From Plasmodiophora brassicae (taxonomy: Eukaryota; Endomyxa; Phytomyxea; Plasmodiophorida; Plasmodiophoridae): DNA of 64,000 nt. Both the position numbers and the translations under genes were made by a program. The stretch lies in NCBI GenBank assembly GCA_039704465.1, contig JASFAU010000014.1:992001-1056000 (forward strand). The letters run 5' to 3'. Positions 53,757 to 63,097 of the stretch are shown here, piece by piece (the stretch's first letter is position 1; every line of letters begins with the position of its first letter). Below the pieces are notes generated by a model that was not told the DNA's origin, made no database searches, and saw only the letters and a list, made by a program, of their open reading frames with translations.

Positions 53757-54821
53757 GGAGTCGGACAACGGGCACGCCAGCGACGCAGCACATCAGGAGC
53801 TCGTCTCGCTCGTACGCTCGCACCATATCACGTCTGTAAGTGCTACGACGATGTGGCATCGTTTCCAGACGTCCATTGGCTGACCAGGGATGCATGGCGT
53901 TTATAGTCATCGACACTGTTGCATGCGTATGCGCAGATCGTGGAGAAGACGACGGCCGTGTTCGAATCCGCCGTTGACAGTGCTGGCCAGGCCGTCGTAC
54001 ATGTCAACATCAATGGGCAAATCTGTGGATCGGCGTGTAGTGCGTCGAGGAAGCAGGCGAGACTGATGGCCATTGAGAATGCCCTGCACCGATGCTGCCC
54101 GGATCTGCTGGCCATGGTCCAGCGGCAATCCGGATCCATTCCTGACATGCCGACGTCCAGTACGACAGTGAAACCTGTGCCGCAGACACTACAGGCAGTC
54201 GGGCCTGGCGGCTCAGCAGCAGTCGCCGATTCGGGGACCGTTCGCGAGGTGATTTGCATGGCCGAGCAGGGTCGCCTGTCGTCCGGTCTAGAAGCGCTAC
54301 GCCTGATCCAGCAACGGATGCAGGCTGCGCTGCCGGAGATCGAACAGAGCATCCAGGAGAATGGCGAGACACAGGTCACGGTTCGTCTGGGGGCCGCCGC
54401 ATACTCAGCGTGTCACCCGGTGGAGAAGCGGGCACGACAGCTGGCAACTGAAGCGGCGCTGCAGCAGGTGGCACCGGGTGCGGCCGCGTACTTCATGTGG
54501 CAGCGTGAATCCGACGAAAGCATGCTAGTGGAGTCCATCGGCGCCCGCATCGATGCCGGGCAGTTATCGTCGCTCGGCGCTGTTGTTGCCGAGTTCACGA
54601 GCAAAGTGTGGCGGTGCCGCACCGAGACCAGCGAAAGGTTGAACGAGCACAGCGGCGAGTACGTCGTCGAGGTTCGCTGCAATGATGTCCTGGTTGGCGC
54701 TGGTGCATGCCCGAACAGGAAACGCGCCAAATCCCTGGCAATGGAAAGCACGCTGCTGAACTGCTGCCCGCACCTGCTCCAAAGACTGTTCGCCAAAGCC
54801 GACGGCGTCCCCGTCGTGTGA
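53757..54821 (+). CDS. Protein with three double-stranded-RNA-binding-like repeats
   Basis: Two exons (53757-53837 and 53938-54821; intron about 100 nt) give a protein of about 320 residues. Three segments share a dsRBD-like end: AVVHVNINGQICGSACSASR with KQARLMAIENALHRC; QVTVRLGAAAYSACHPVEKR with ARQLATEAALQQV; and VEVRCNDVLVGAGACPNRKR with AKSLAMESTLLNC. Each has a beta-strand, a short loop and a K(x)A helix with the A-x-x-x-A-L pattern that contacts dsRNA in the dsRBD fold, but the N-terminal helix is hard to see, so this is a divergent or partial fold. Linkers are Ser/Pro/Gln-rich. If correct, it could act in RNA interference, editing or rRNA processing; nothing specific is recognised. 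Confidence 0.6.
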
Positions 54822-55063
54822 TATGGGGTCGCGGGTTCCACATCCGTAATTATTCTTGACGATAACACTAATAGAGGCTGTCCCCATCCAGCAGAATCGT
54901 AGCAATTGGTTCGTGTTGCCAACAGGTGCGGCTGTCGTCACCGCAACGTGCAACGCGGGTCGGCAGGGGAACGCGGCATCCATCTGGCCTGCAAGGTTGA
55001 GGCGGGGCCGGAGTTTTGGCGTTACTGTGGTTGACAGGCGCGTTGGCCCGGCAAGGGTCCGGC

Positions 55064-55086
55064 ACGCACGCACGCACGCACGCACG
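55064..55086. repeat. (GCAC)n microsatellite
   Basis: Six tandem copies of a GCAC unit, just upstream of the thioredoxin reductase start. It keeps the upstream frame open through a Thr-His-Ala-Arg run, so it can mislead start prediction. Confidence 0.85.
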
Positions 55087-55156
55087 AAAGGCGGCTGCGG
55101 GGCACCGGGCGCCGCGGCCTATGTTTCATTGTCGTTTGGGTCGGCTCGCGCGGCAC

Positions 55157-56381
55157 ATGTCTGCGATGGTGGCGGGCGCCGGCGAGAAGAGCATTCACCG
55201 GCGCGTACCCGTTGTCATCGTCGGCAGCGGGCCATCCGGCCTGACCGCGGGTATCTACGCCGGACGCGCCGGTCTGACGCCAGTCATCGCTGCCGGATCC
55301 GTGAAAGGCACCGCCCTGCCTGGCGGGCAGCTCATGATTACAACGGACGTGTCCAACTTCCCGGGTATCTGTACGATCGTTGCCCATTGCGGCCGACAAC
55401 TGACAGTCATGGGCAGGCTTCCCAGACGACATCAGCGGCCCTGAACTCATCGACCGCATGTTCCAACAGTAATCGCAGTGGGCATTTGCGAGACGGCATG
55501 GCTCGTTCTCATTCTCATGCGCAGGGCGAAACGATTCGGATGCGAAGTCATCGAGCAGTTCGCGACGGATTTCGTTCTGAAGCCTGGCGGGCCGCACGAG
55601 GTTCTGATTGGAGACAAGTGGTTCGCCTGCGACGCGCTGATCCTAGCCAATGGGGCGTCGGCGCGCTGGCTTGGCGCGACGGGCGAGGAGAAGTTCGTCA
55701 ACAGAGGCATCTCGGCGTGCGCGACCTGTGATGGACCGTTGCCGATCTTCCGGAACAAGCACATCTACGTCGTCGGCGGTGGCGACAGTGCGTGCGAGGA
55801 AGCGGCCTTCCTGACGAGGTTCGCCAGCAAGGTGTACATGATTCACCGACGTGACAAGCTGCGGGCGTCGAAGGTCATGGCCGACCGAGTGCTTAGCAAC
55901 CCAAAGGTAATCACTGTGCATGCGGCCGCCCGTTCGACTCTCCTTGCCAATGAGTTTTATCGTGAAGGTCGAAGTCCTCTGGAACACGACGATTGTTTCC
56001 TATACCGGTGTGGAGAAGCTCGAAGGCATCGTCCTTGAAGACACCGTCACCAAGCAGCAGCGGCACGTTTCTGCCGGTGGACTGTTCATGGCTATCGGCC
56101 ATGATCCTAACACTGGACACCTGAAGAAGACCGGTTCGTCGGCAATCGTGGCCCCCTTGAGTGTGCGCTTGTTGAACATTGCATCAGGTTTGGAGCTGGA
56201 CGACGAAGGCTACATTGTTGTCAAGAACCACGTCTTCACGAACATCGACGGCGTGTTCGCCTGTGGCGATTGCCACGACCGAACCTATCGGCAGGCGATC
56301 ACAGCCAGCGGGTTCGGGTGCATGGCGGCCATAACCGCCGAGCGCTGGCTGGAGGATCACCATGCCAACATGAAACGGTGA
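55157..56381 (+). CDS. TRR1: Thioredoxin reductase, low-molecular-weight type
   Basis: Five exons (55157-55364, 55417-55468, 55525-55906, 55968-56133, 56188-56381) give 333 residues in frame. The FAD site is [20 protein letters not shown], followed by [15 protein letters not shown] and the redox-active CATC in [13 protein letters not shown]. The NADPH site reads [17 protein letters not shown] with the [10 protein letters not shown] motif, then the second FAD part [20 protein letters not shown]. It reduces thioredoxin with NADPH and is the bacterial, plant and fungal type, not the selenoprotein of animals. An in-frame ATG at 55121 would add a short basic leader that might target mitochondria. 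An expected ELIDRMFQQ block links exons 2 and 3. Confidence 0.94.
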
Positions 56382-56517
56382 TTGCCGCGAGTCGCATCGC
56401 TGTCAACAATACAGATCTGACTGTCCCAGACCCGGGGAGCAGTACCGGGACACATAGTTTGTTTCGTTTACGTATAGCACGAGCACGTCCACCTGGGCGC
56501 CGGATGACAGTGCCCAG

Positions 56518-57778
56518 TCAATGCAACTGCTGCTGCATTGCTTCCTGACCAAGGCCGCCCGACAGTGCGAACGCATGTTCGTGCTCGAGACGACCGCGCT
56601 TCACCGGCATTTGCCCATCGGAAGCAGGCGCCCCGCCAGTCGAACAGACGTCGGCCGCTCTAATATGCCCAGCCGTCTTTGCTGACCCAATCCGCGACCC
56701 TGCGGACGCCAACGCCCCGTCCTCACTAGCGAATGTTGCCGAGAACTGGTCCAGCGGATTCGACCCGATCGTTGGCAATTCGAAGAGCATGCCGGGCCCG
56801 GGCGCCGGCGCTATCGAAGGCGACTGCAGGACGGGGAACACGCTCGGCCCGGTTACGTCATCTGGCTGGGTGGCATAGTGCGGCGGCATGACGGGTGACG
56901 TCCGCGACGACCGGGATCCTCGGGTGCACGCCGCACACCGGCAGATGCCCGTACACGACGGGCAGTGCCACTGGTCCAGAATGATCGCATCGCAGTCGAT
57001 CTGGTAGAATTTCGCTAAGCCTGCCAGCGGGCAGTTAGCGATCCGTGCGGGTAGGCCCCAATACAGAGCAGCAGCACACATGGGACTTACAGTGCGGGCA
57101 GTATTTCTTGCGGCACGTTCGCTTATCGCTCCGATGTCGACGATCGAATTGCCTTCGGCAGCAGACGAGGCCGTCGGCGGGTTTCACGTTCTTGCACTGA
57201 TGACAGGACGTGCCACCCGAGCGTTTGGCGGAGCCAGGCATGGGCATGGCCGTCTCGGAGACGACGGTGGCGCTGACGGGCACGGACAGAGCCGAGCGCT
57301 TCTCGACCGGGTTGGCCATGCTGATCGGGGTGGCCGGGTCGGTCCCCAGGACGCAATCGATGACGAGAACCGGCGACGCCATCAACGGGTTCAGTCGGCA
57401 ACTGGTGACGTCCGGGTTCAGGACGCGTTGTCCGACGATGATACCATGGCGGAAATGTTCCTCGCGCAGACAAGCGACGGGCATGGCATGATCCGGCGAG
57501 CCATCCGGTGGACGTAAGACGACCGACCAGCAGTTGAGAACCTGGAGCAGTTCGCGAAGAGCGGAGAACGGGCGAAGGTCACCGGTGGCAGCGATGCGCG
57601 GCGTCGACAGGATCGGCGTCGGGGCAGGCGGACCGGGTGCAGCGCAGGAAGGTGAGGCCATGGAAGGTGCGTCACCGTCGCACTCGACGATGTTGCGCGA
57701 CTCTATGCGGGTCGTTATGGCGACCGACGACGGCGTGCACAGTGCGCACGGCAAAATTGCTGCAAAACTGCGTCGCAC
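56518..57778 (-). CDS. CDCA7-type (zf-4CXXC_R1) zinc-finger protein
   Basis: Two exons. The first is a long disordered Pro/Ser-rich part that ends in GTSCHQCKNVKPADGLVCC, then CRKKYCPHC. After an intron of about 66 nt the second continues LAKFYQIDCDAIILDQWHCP with SCTGICRCAACTRG. This arrangement (CHQC, CC, C-x4-YCxxC, WxCPxCxGxCxCxxC) is that of CDCA7 and its plant relatives, whose zinc fingers recognise hemimethylated DNA and recruit the remodeler HELLS. The C-terminal half is Ser/Pro/Gly-rich with no fold seen. Whether the finger has CDCA7's own specificity needs modelling. Length about 395 residues; the start may lie further upstream. Confidence 0.78.
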
Positions 57779-58031
57779 ACGAGCGCACGCCTTGCCGAGT
57801 GGCTGGCTCCCGTCACCGTTCAGTATGGCTACATAGCCAGGCCTCTTTAAAGTAGGACATTGCCCTATTCGTACTATTCTAGCTTAAATAGTACACCTTG
57901 GGACGCTTAGAATAGTACATCTAGTACATCTACAGAAATCCGTCCAGTAGACGCCCTAGGATCGATCTAAGTAGTGTGTATCAATGCAGCAGGCCCTAGA
58001 GACGATTTGCCACATCCTGGAGTGCTCGGTA

Positions 58032-58217
58032 TTACTTGGCATACATGATTCCTTCCAGAACGAAATCTGTCATGGCGGCGCAATAGGCATTCCGGCGATA
58101 GGACATTAAGGAGAAGTGACCCTCGACCCGACTAGTGGTTGGCATCACGGTCGCCAGACCCGCCGCGAACTGCTGCAACTCGATCGGCGAAACGAGAACC
58201 ACAACGAACTGCTGCAA
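58032..58217 (-). pseudogene. C-terminal fragment of the element's transposase
   Basis: Encodes MPTTSRVEGHFSLMSYRRN, then AMTDFVLEGIMYAK and a stop. This PTTSRVE...F...LTDFxLE ending is typical of hAT-like transposases in oomycetes and related protists. It lies downstream of the N-terminal piece on the same strand, as expected for one gene with a missing centre. Confidence 0.6.
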
Positions 58218-58425
58218 CTCGGCGAAACAAGAACCACAAGATGACCAGGCTTTGAGAACGCATTACGAGTCGTAGACTGCAGTGATGCCATCAACGGCGG
58301 CTCTTGTGCAGAGATGCGAATGAGATCTTGTGCTGCCGGCAAACTGTAGGAATAAATTCTGGCTCGAAAGCTGCCCGCAGCTGTTCCTTGTGACTTGCAA
58401 CCAACACAAATCGACCATTGACGTA

Positions 58426-58692
58426 TTAACCAGTTGCAGCGGGAGACAAGGTGGCGCAAGAGCCGATTCGCGGCCAGCATCCTGTCTGCCTGCCATCACC
58501 TTGACCATACCAACCATCAGCAACTTCGTCATCTGCATCCTCGCGCCCCCAGCACTCACATAAGCGGCACACAACAGCTTCAACAGAGCCACTGCTTTCG
58601 TTCCGTGACGTCACTCGCAATCCGAACTCAAGTTCGACCTTATCCAGGTAGGGATATAATCGTTTCGGATGTTTACGTGGAGGACCCGACAT
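58426..58692 (-). pseudogene. N-terminal fragment of the element's transposase
   Basis: Starts MSGPPRKHPKRLYPYLDKVE and continues LRVTSRNESSGSVEAVVCRL with CECWGRED, resembling the zinc-binding N terminus of BED/hAT-like proteins common in oomycetes. The frame then drifts into unrelated sequence, so the rest is deleted. Confidence 0.6.
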
Positions 58693-58984
58693 CGCGGCAG
58701 CTATCATGGGTCAGTGGGGGGGTTAGGCCCTGCTCCGGAACAGTCCAAACGACTCGGGGAAGTCCGTAGGCACTTGGTAAGTCCGCCACGCACTAATTAA
58801 AATAGTACAGACAGGTGCCCTTATATTAGTACATTGTACTATTCTAACGCGATTGTACTACTTTATAGAGGCCTGGTTATATACCAATATACCTACATAG
58901 CGCGCTGCCTAGCGAACGTATAGCCGCCGTAGCGCGCCCCTCCCTGGAACTAGGCAATTCCACATGTTTTTGTACTCGGTGCTA

Positions 58985-59710
58985 CTAGTGCACGTTCGAC
59001 CAGTCTCCTGCTGTCCGGCGCCGCTCGATCTCGTCGGCTACGAGCATCTTCATGCGGATCGCGTCGGCAGACTCCGATTTCCCAGTCGCACCAATAATAG
59101 TCCTAGGAATGACGACCGATAAGAATGCAGTCGGGATAACGAGTCGCTGTAAAACGTACTCATAACGTCGGCGACGTTTCGCGACCACCTTGTCGACAGA
59201 TCTCTTGTGGTAATGCTCGATGATGTTCTGGATCGGTTGACCGGCGAACTTGTCCTTCGGGTCCAGATACGTTCGGAGGTGGCAGACCAATTTGGTCTTG
59301 CTCTCTTCGAGAAGATCTGTTAGCTCGTCGCTGGCCATGTCGAATGCCTCGGATAAGGACAAGCCCTGGCGTTCCTCGAGCAGGGCGTGCCAGCGCTGCG
59401 TCAGGGTCAGCCGATAGTTACACTCCTCCGGATTGTCCGGATTCGTTGGCAGTATGACGAGGTTGGGCTCCTTGCCGTGTCGCCGTTTGAACTCACGATC
59501 GAACGCCCGATGCAGACGGTCGTACGAGGAGCGAATGGCGGGCGGGCGACGCACGGGATAGGCACCCGACGGTGGGCACAGCAACGCAATATTGTACCAT
59601 CGCGGGGCCTCGGCCACGTGCCCGCACTGCATCATGGTCGAGGCCCGGTAGAGCAGCTTCGACAGCGTCGACATGACGACGTGCGGCGCTACCCGCGCGA
59701 CCCGATCCAC
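58985..59710 (-). CDS. Probable mitochondrial small-subunit ribosomal protein mS23-like
   Basis: 241 residues, single exon. VMSTLSKLLYRASTMMQCGH, APRWYNIALLCPPSGAYPVR and RPPAIRSSYDRLHRAFDREF recall the MRPS23/RSM25 start, where a short helix is followed by a W(Y/F)D-x-PP..RPPxIxY motif, then FKRRHGKEP. The C-terminal part is helical and basic (KRRRRYEYVLQRLVIPTA). A later ATG at 59671 would give a shorter leader. mS23 sits in the small subunit. The match is short, so another mitochondrial protein is possible. Confidence 0.5.
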   Translation of the reverse strand: MDRVARVAPHVVMSTLSKLLYRASTMMQCGHVAEAPRWYNIALLCPPSGAYPVRRPPAIRSSYDRLHRAFDREFKRRHGKEPNLVILPTNPDNPEECNYRLTLTQRWHALLEERQGLSLSEAFDMASDELTDLLEESKTKLVCHLRTYLDPKDKFAGQPIQNIIEHYHKRSVDKVVAKRRRRYEYVLQRLVIPTAFLSVVIPRTIIGATGKSESADAIRMKMLVADEIERRRTAGDWSNVH

Positions 59711-59812
59711 AAAATGGGCGGCACTGTGAGCTGGAACATCAATTGCTGCCCCGCGAGAATGGTTCGCATCTTTTTTTTAGGTTCCGCCTGACGCTGCGAC
59801 CTGAGCAGAGAG

Positions 59813-61776
59813 ATGCTGATTCGGCCGCGCGGGCCTGCTGGACTCGCCGGTGCTGCTGATGGCGGTGCCGGAGCAGGTCCGGATTCGCATGCGCTGTATG
59901 GCAGGCGGGTACGGACACGATCCTGGTCCGCGAGACTGGCGGTCGGGTTTGCCGTCGTCGCGATCGTGAGCTGGATCCTCTTTGTTCTGCATTACGTTCG
60001 GTTTCACTATCAGTACGATGTGCGAGATCGTGTCCCAGTGCGCCATGGTTTGAGTCTCCCTCTGACGTGTGTGTTCGTATAGAAGAAACGTGTTGATGAG
60101 CCATTGGTACTGCCGGTTCAGCACGTTCCTGCAGCGACCGCCCCCAGGGCAGCTGTCGTGGATGCCGTTCGTCAAACGGCACATCGTGGACCGTTCTTTG
60201 ACGATCCCACAAAGTCACCTGCAATCCTGGTCCTGACCTATAATCGACCGCAGTACCTGACCCAGACCATCCAGCGTCAGTTGCCCTTCCTGCCTACCAC
60301 AATGCAGCCGATCTAATACGTTGCCATGTGTCGCGTAACAGGCCTGCACGAGCTGCCAAGAAGAGCGGCGTTCAAGGTATACGTCAGCCAGGATGGAGAC
60401 CACTTGGAGACGTCGCGTTTCCTCGAATCCATAACGGACTGGGCAACTCGTTTGCAGAGGGACCGCCGGCCTTTGATCGACGAGAGGCAGGGCGGGACGG
60501 CATATCTTGCTCAGCATTACAAATGGGCATTGGATCGTCTGTTCATCGACTACAACCACTCGCACGTTGTCGTTCTTGAAGACGACCTAATCCTGTCGCC
60601 CGACTGCCTTGTCATGTTCGAACAGACTGCCGTTCTTCTCGACCAGGACCCGGTACTGGATACGTTTTAACCCAGCGATCCATTTGCGCTGACCCCGCCT
60701 TTGTCATGACCAGTCCATATGGTGCGTCTCGTCATGGAACGACCTTGGCAGACCTCGGTATGCACACGACAATCGAACCCTGTCCCGAACGGATTACTTC
60801 CCTGGACTTGTACGGTACAAATGAGTGTCGCGGGGGGTCTCGGGTGAGTCAAAGGCTCCTGCATTGTAGGGATGGATGCTCAGCCGGTCGCTGTGGCTGG
60901 AGTTGAGTCCACGCTTCCCCTTGGATCAGTGGGATCATTGGATGCGTCTCGACACTGTCAGTCGCGGCCGCTCGTGTATTGTCCCTGAGGTGCGGTTTCG
61001 CCCATTTCTGGTAATCGGTTCTCAGGTGTTCGATGTTGACGCAGGTATCACGAAATCGAAATATTGGAGAGAGCGGCACAACGGACGGAGCGTTCTTCGC
61101 GTCGCGCGTAGCATCTATCAAGTTCAACGAAGACCCGGTCGATGACTTTGGCCCTGTGGATTACCTGTTGAAGCGGAACTATGATCGGTACGTCCGCGAC
61201 GTTGTTCGGCGCGGTCGGATCATGGGCGACGTGGGGGAGATTGCCGCGTTTGTCGGGGCGAACAGTCGTGGCAGCGCGGGGACAAAGCAGTACCTCGTGG
61301 CTCCTTACCTGCTTGAAGAGTATGCGTCTGTAACCGCGTCTCTCGACCTGCTGGATACCCCGCGTGGGTACTACCAGGGCGTCACTCTGCTGTCACTGGG
61401 GCCGTCTCGCGGCATTGTTCTGATTGATCGTCGTGTTTCGCCGTTCTGTCCTGATCATCTGCGCCAGCTTCCGAACCCATCCTTGTTGGCGCTGGCCGCT
61501 GAACGGAATGTCGACTGTGACGCGACCTGCGCCGGGGTGTCGATGGTTTGCGATCGATACCATTTCCAATTCATCAATACGTGCTCGGCGCTGGAGAGCG
61601 CGTTCCCCTGCGAAAGAGGGTGTCTGGGTGGCGTTGTTGGCGATGACGTGCCGAACTATGTGTCCAGTTCAGCGAAGCCGGACCTGCACGGGTTCTGCCT
61701 GACTACCGAGGGATGGCCAACGTGCACCGCCAAGCACTGGACCACTTCCCGTCTGTGTCCATGTATTCCTCGATAG
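59813..61776 (+). CDS. MGAT1: N-acetylglucosaminyltransferase I (GT13) with MGAT5-like C-terminal domain
   Basis: Six exons. Type II membrane protein: TM helix LAVGFAVVAIVSWILFVLHY. Catalytic domain: AILVLTYNRPQYLTQTIQ, RAAFKVYVSQDGDHLET, YLAQHYKWALDRLF, HVVVLEDDLILSPD (EDD metal site), SIWCVSSWND, LSRTDYFPGLGWMLSRSLWL and QWDHWMR, SCIVPEVRF. The intron that splits off SIWCVSSWND has a GTTTTA donor; several others are short (for example 35 nt before SRNRNIGESGTTDGAFF). This Golgi enzyme starts complex N-glycans by adding GlcNAc to Man5GlcNAc2. After the GT13 domain comes a cysteine-rich tail (CDATCAGVSMVCDRYHF, INTCSALESAFPCERGCLGG, GWPTCTAKHWTTSRLCPCIP) resembling the end of MGAT5 enzymes; see findings. 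Confidence 0.87.
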
Positions 61777-62297
61777 GCAGCCGGTTGCGTCCCATCCTGT
61801 TATTCTTGCATTTCAAGCTCATTAAACCGATCCATCTACCTGACGCGCTGAGCCTGACGTCGCTAGGTTGTATGATCCCGATAGCCGGTTTGGACGTAGA
61901 CATTCGTTTCGCCCGTGGAAAACAACGTTGCCGAGGATGTGACAGCCCTCGTCAGGCTGCATAAACAAAGGCCTACGATACACCTGCGACCTGCGTGACC
62001 TTGGGCGCAGGAGCGTCTTTTGAAAAGGCAACATCGACGGCGCAGGTCGCTCTTCTGGCATATGAACGTAAGCGCATTCATTGCCCACTGATAACCGAAG
62101 TGGTATCATCGTCGACGCGATAACAACGCCCTGCAATCCGTTGATGGGTGCTGTTCCGACAAGTACTTCGTTTTCGGTCATGACGTCGGATGCCCCATGA
62201 GGAAATTGTTGTCTCCGACAGATACGGTGTAGTTATCGAAAATGTAGAATACTGACCAGAACGTGGGCACCACGAACTGAGGGGAAGTCCCCTGATC
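61777..62297. other. Intergenic region, 0.52 kb
   Basis: Convergent spacer between the GnT-I and membrane-protein genes. No further gene, repeat or RNA recognised. Confidence 0.4.
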
Positions 62298-62846
62298 TCA
62301 ACCCTGCTCGACCTGGTTGCCGGCTTCATCCTTCTCTTTCATCATCTTGCCGACCACGAAGCTCCAAGCGTCGCGCGACTGGCGTACCTTGATGGCGTAT
62401 ACAGCCAACGCGGCAATGCAAATCATGAGCAGGACGGTGAACAGCGTCATTGCCAGCAGTGTGATCGTGCGTATGTCGCTGGTAACCATCTCCTTCCATG
62501 ATTCATGCGAGCCTGGTGTCGATGTCGAATATTGAGCAGCAGTAGACGACCCAGCCGCCGGTTCTGCAATTGAAGCCTGCCGCTTCCCAATGGCCCTCAC
62601 GACGGCAACCGTGCCTAGGGCAGCCGCCGTGCCTGCTGCAGCCAAGAGCTTAGCGTTCCCGTCTGTGGCAGTCAAAGGTGAGGCCGCCTGGGCAGTATGC
62701 TCTACCGCTACGACGTTACTCTTTGTCATGAACGGGGCTGGCGGTGCCGGATGGTCATCCTGACGGTCCCCACTAGTGGCATCGGCGTCAGGCAGGAGGA
62801 GCACGCATACGGCCAACCACACGAACGACGTGACGAGATGTTCCAT
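62298..62846 (-). CDS. Secreted/anchored membrane protein of unknown function
   Basis: About 182 residues from the chosen ATG, which begins a signal peptide (MEHLVTSFVWLAVCVLLLPD). A low-complexity Ala/Ser/Thr-rich luminal part follows with a moderately hydrophobic stretch AKLLAAAGTAAALGTVAVV, then a strong TM helix (TITLLAMTLFTVLLMICIAA LAV region) and a charged tail ending MMKEKDEAGNQVEQG. The type I topology suggests a cell-surface or ER protein. No family seen. An in-frame extension to 62975 is cysteine-rich but less signal-like. Confidence 0.5.
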   Translation of the reverse strand: MEHLVTSFVWLAVCVLLLPDADATSGDRQDDHPAPPAPFMTKSNVVAVEHTAQAASPLTATDGNAKLLAAAGTAAALGTVAVVRAIGKRQASIAEPAAGSSTAAQYSTSTPGSHESWKEMVTSDIRTITLLAMTLFTVLLMICIAALAVYAIKVRQSRDAWSFVVGKMMKEKDEAGNQVEQG

Positions 62847-63097
62847 GGGCAGCGGTTCGCAGGCACACGCGGCGATGTCGACGGGCTGGCGATGGCCCGC
62901 TACGCCCCGAAATAGAATCTCCCGACACCCGAAATGGCAGGGCACACGCAGCAGCACCAGACAGTGAGACCCCAACAGCTGTGTCCACTAAACGACTTCC
63001 GTCGATGACGCTGGCCGCGCCAACAGACCACAGCAGCGGGAACCGACTGACGTAACTGACGTAATATATTCGTGTCGATAGGGCGACCGCGCATGCG

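Larger units (their letters stand above)
57837..58876 (-). mobile_element. TIR element of 1.04 kb with remnants of a BED/hAT-like transposase
   Basis: Terminal inverted repeats: CCAGGCCTCTTTAAAGTAG on the left (57837-57855) and, as reverse complement, CCAGGCCTCTATAAAGTAG on the right (ending 58876), with about 22 of 24 bases matching before they diverge. The subterminal parts carry several GTACTATTCTA motifs in both orientations. Just outside, the dinucleotide TA flanks one base away on each side, which would fit a TA duplication, but an 8-bp duplication was not found. Inside, on the minus strand, lie an N-terminal and a C-terminal piece of a transposase-like protein (see next entries). The element is nonautonomous, with its middle deleted. 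Confidence 0.72.

Noticed and set aside
58426..58707. A functional zinc-finger gene within the TIR element
   Set aside because: The frame loses similarity after about 50 residues, it sits inside a TIR element, and its C-terminal partner is separated by a deletion.
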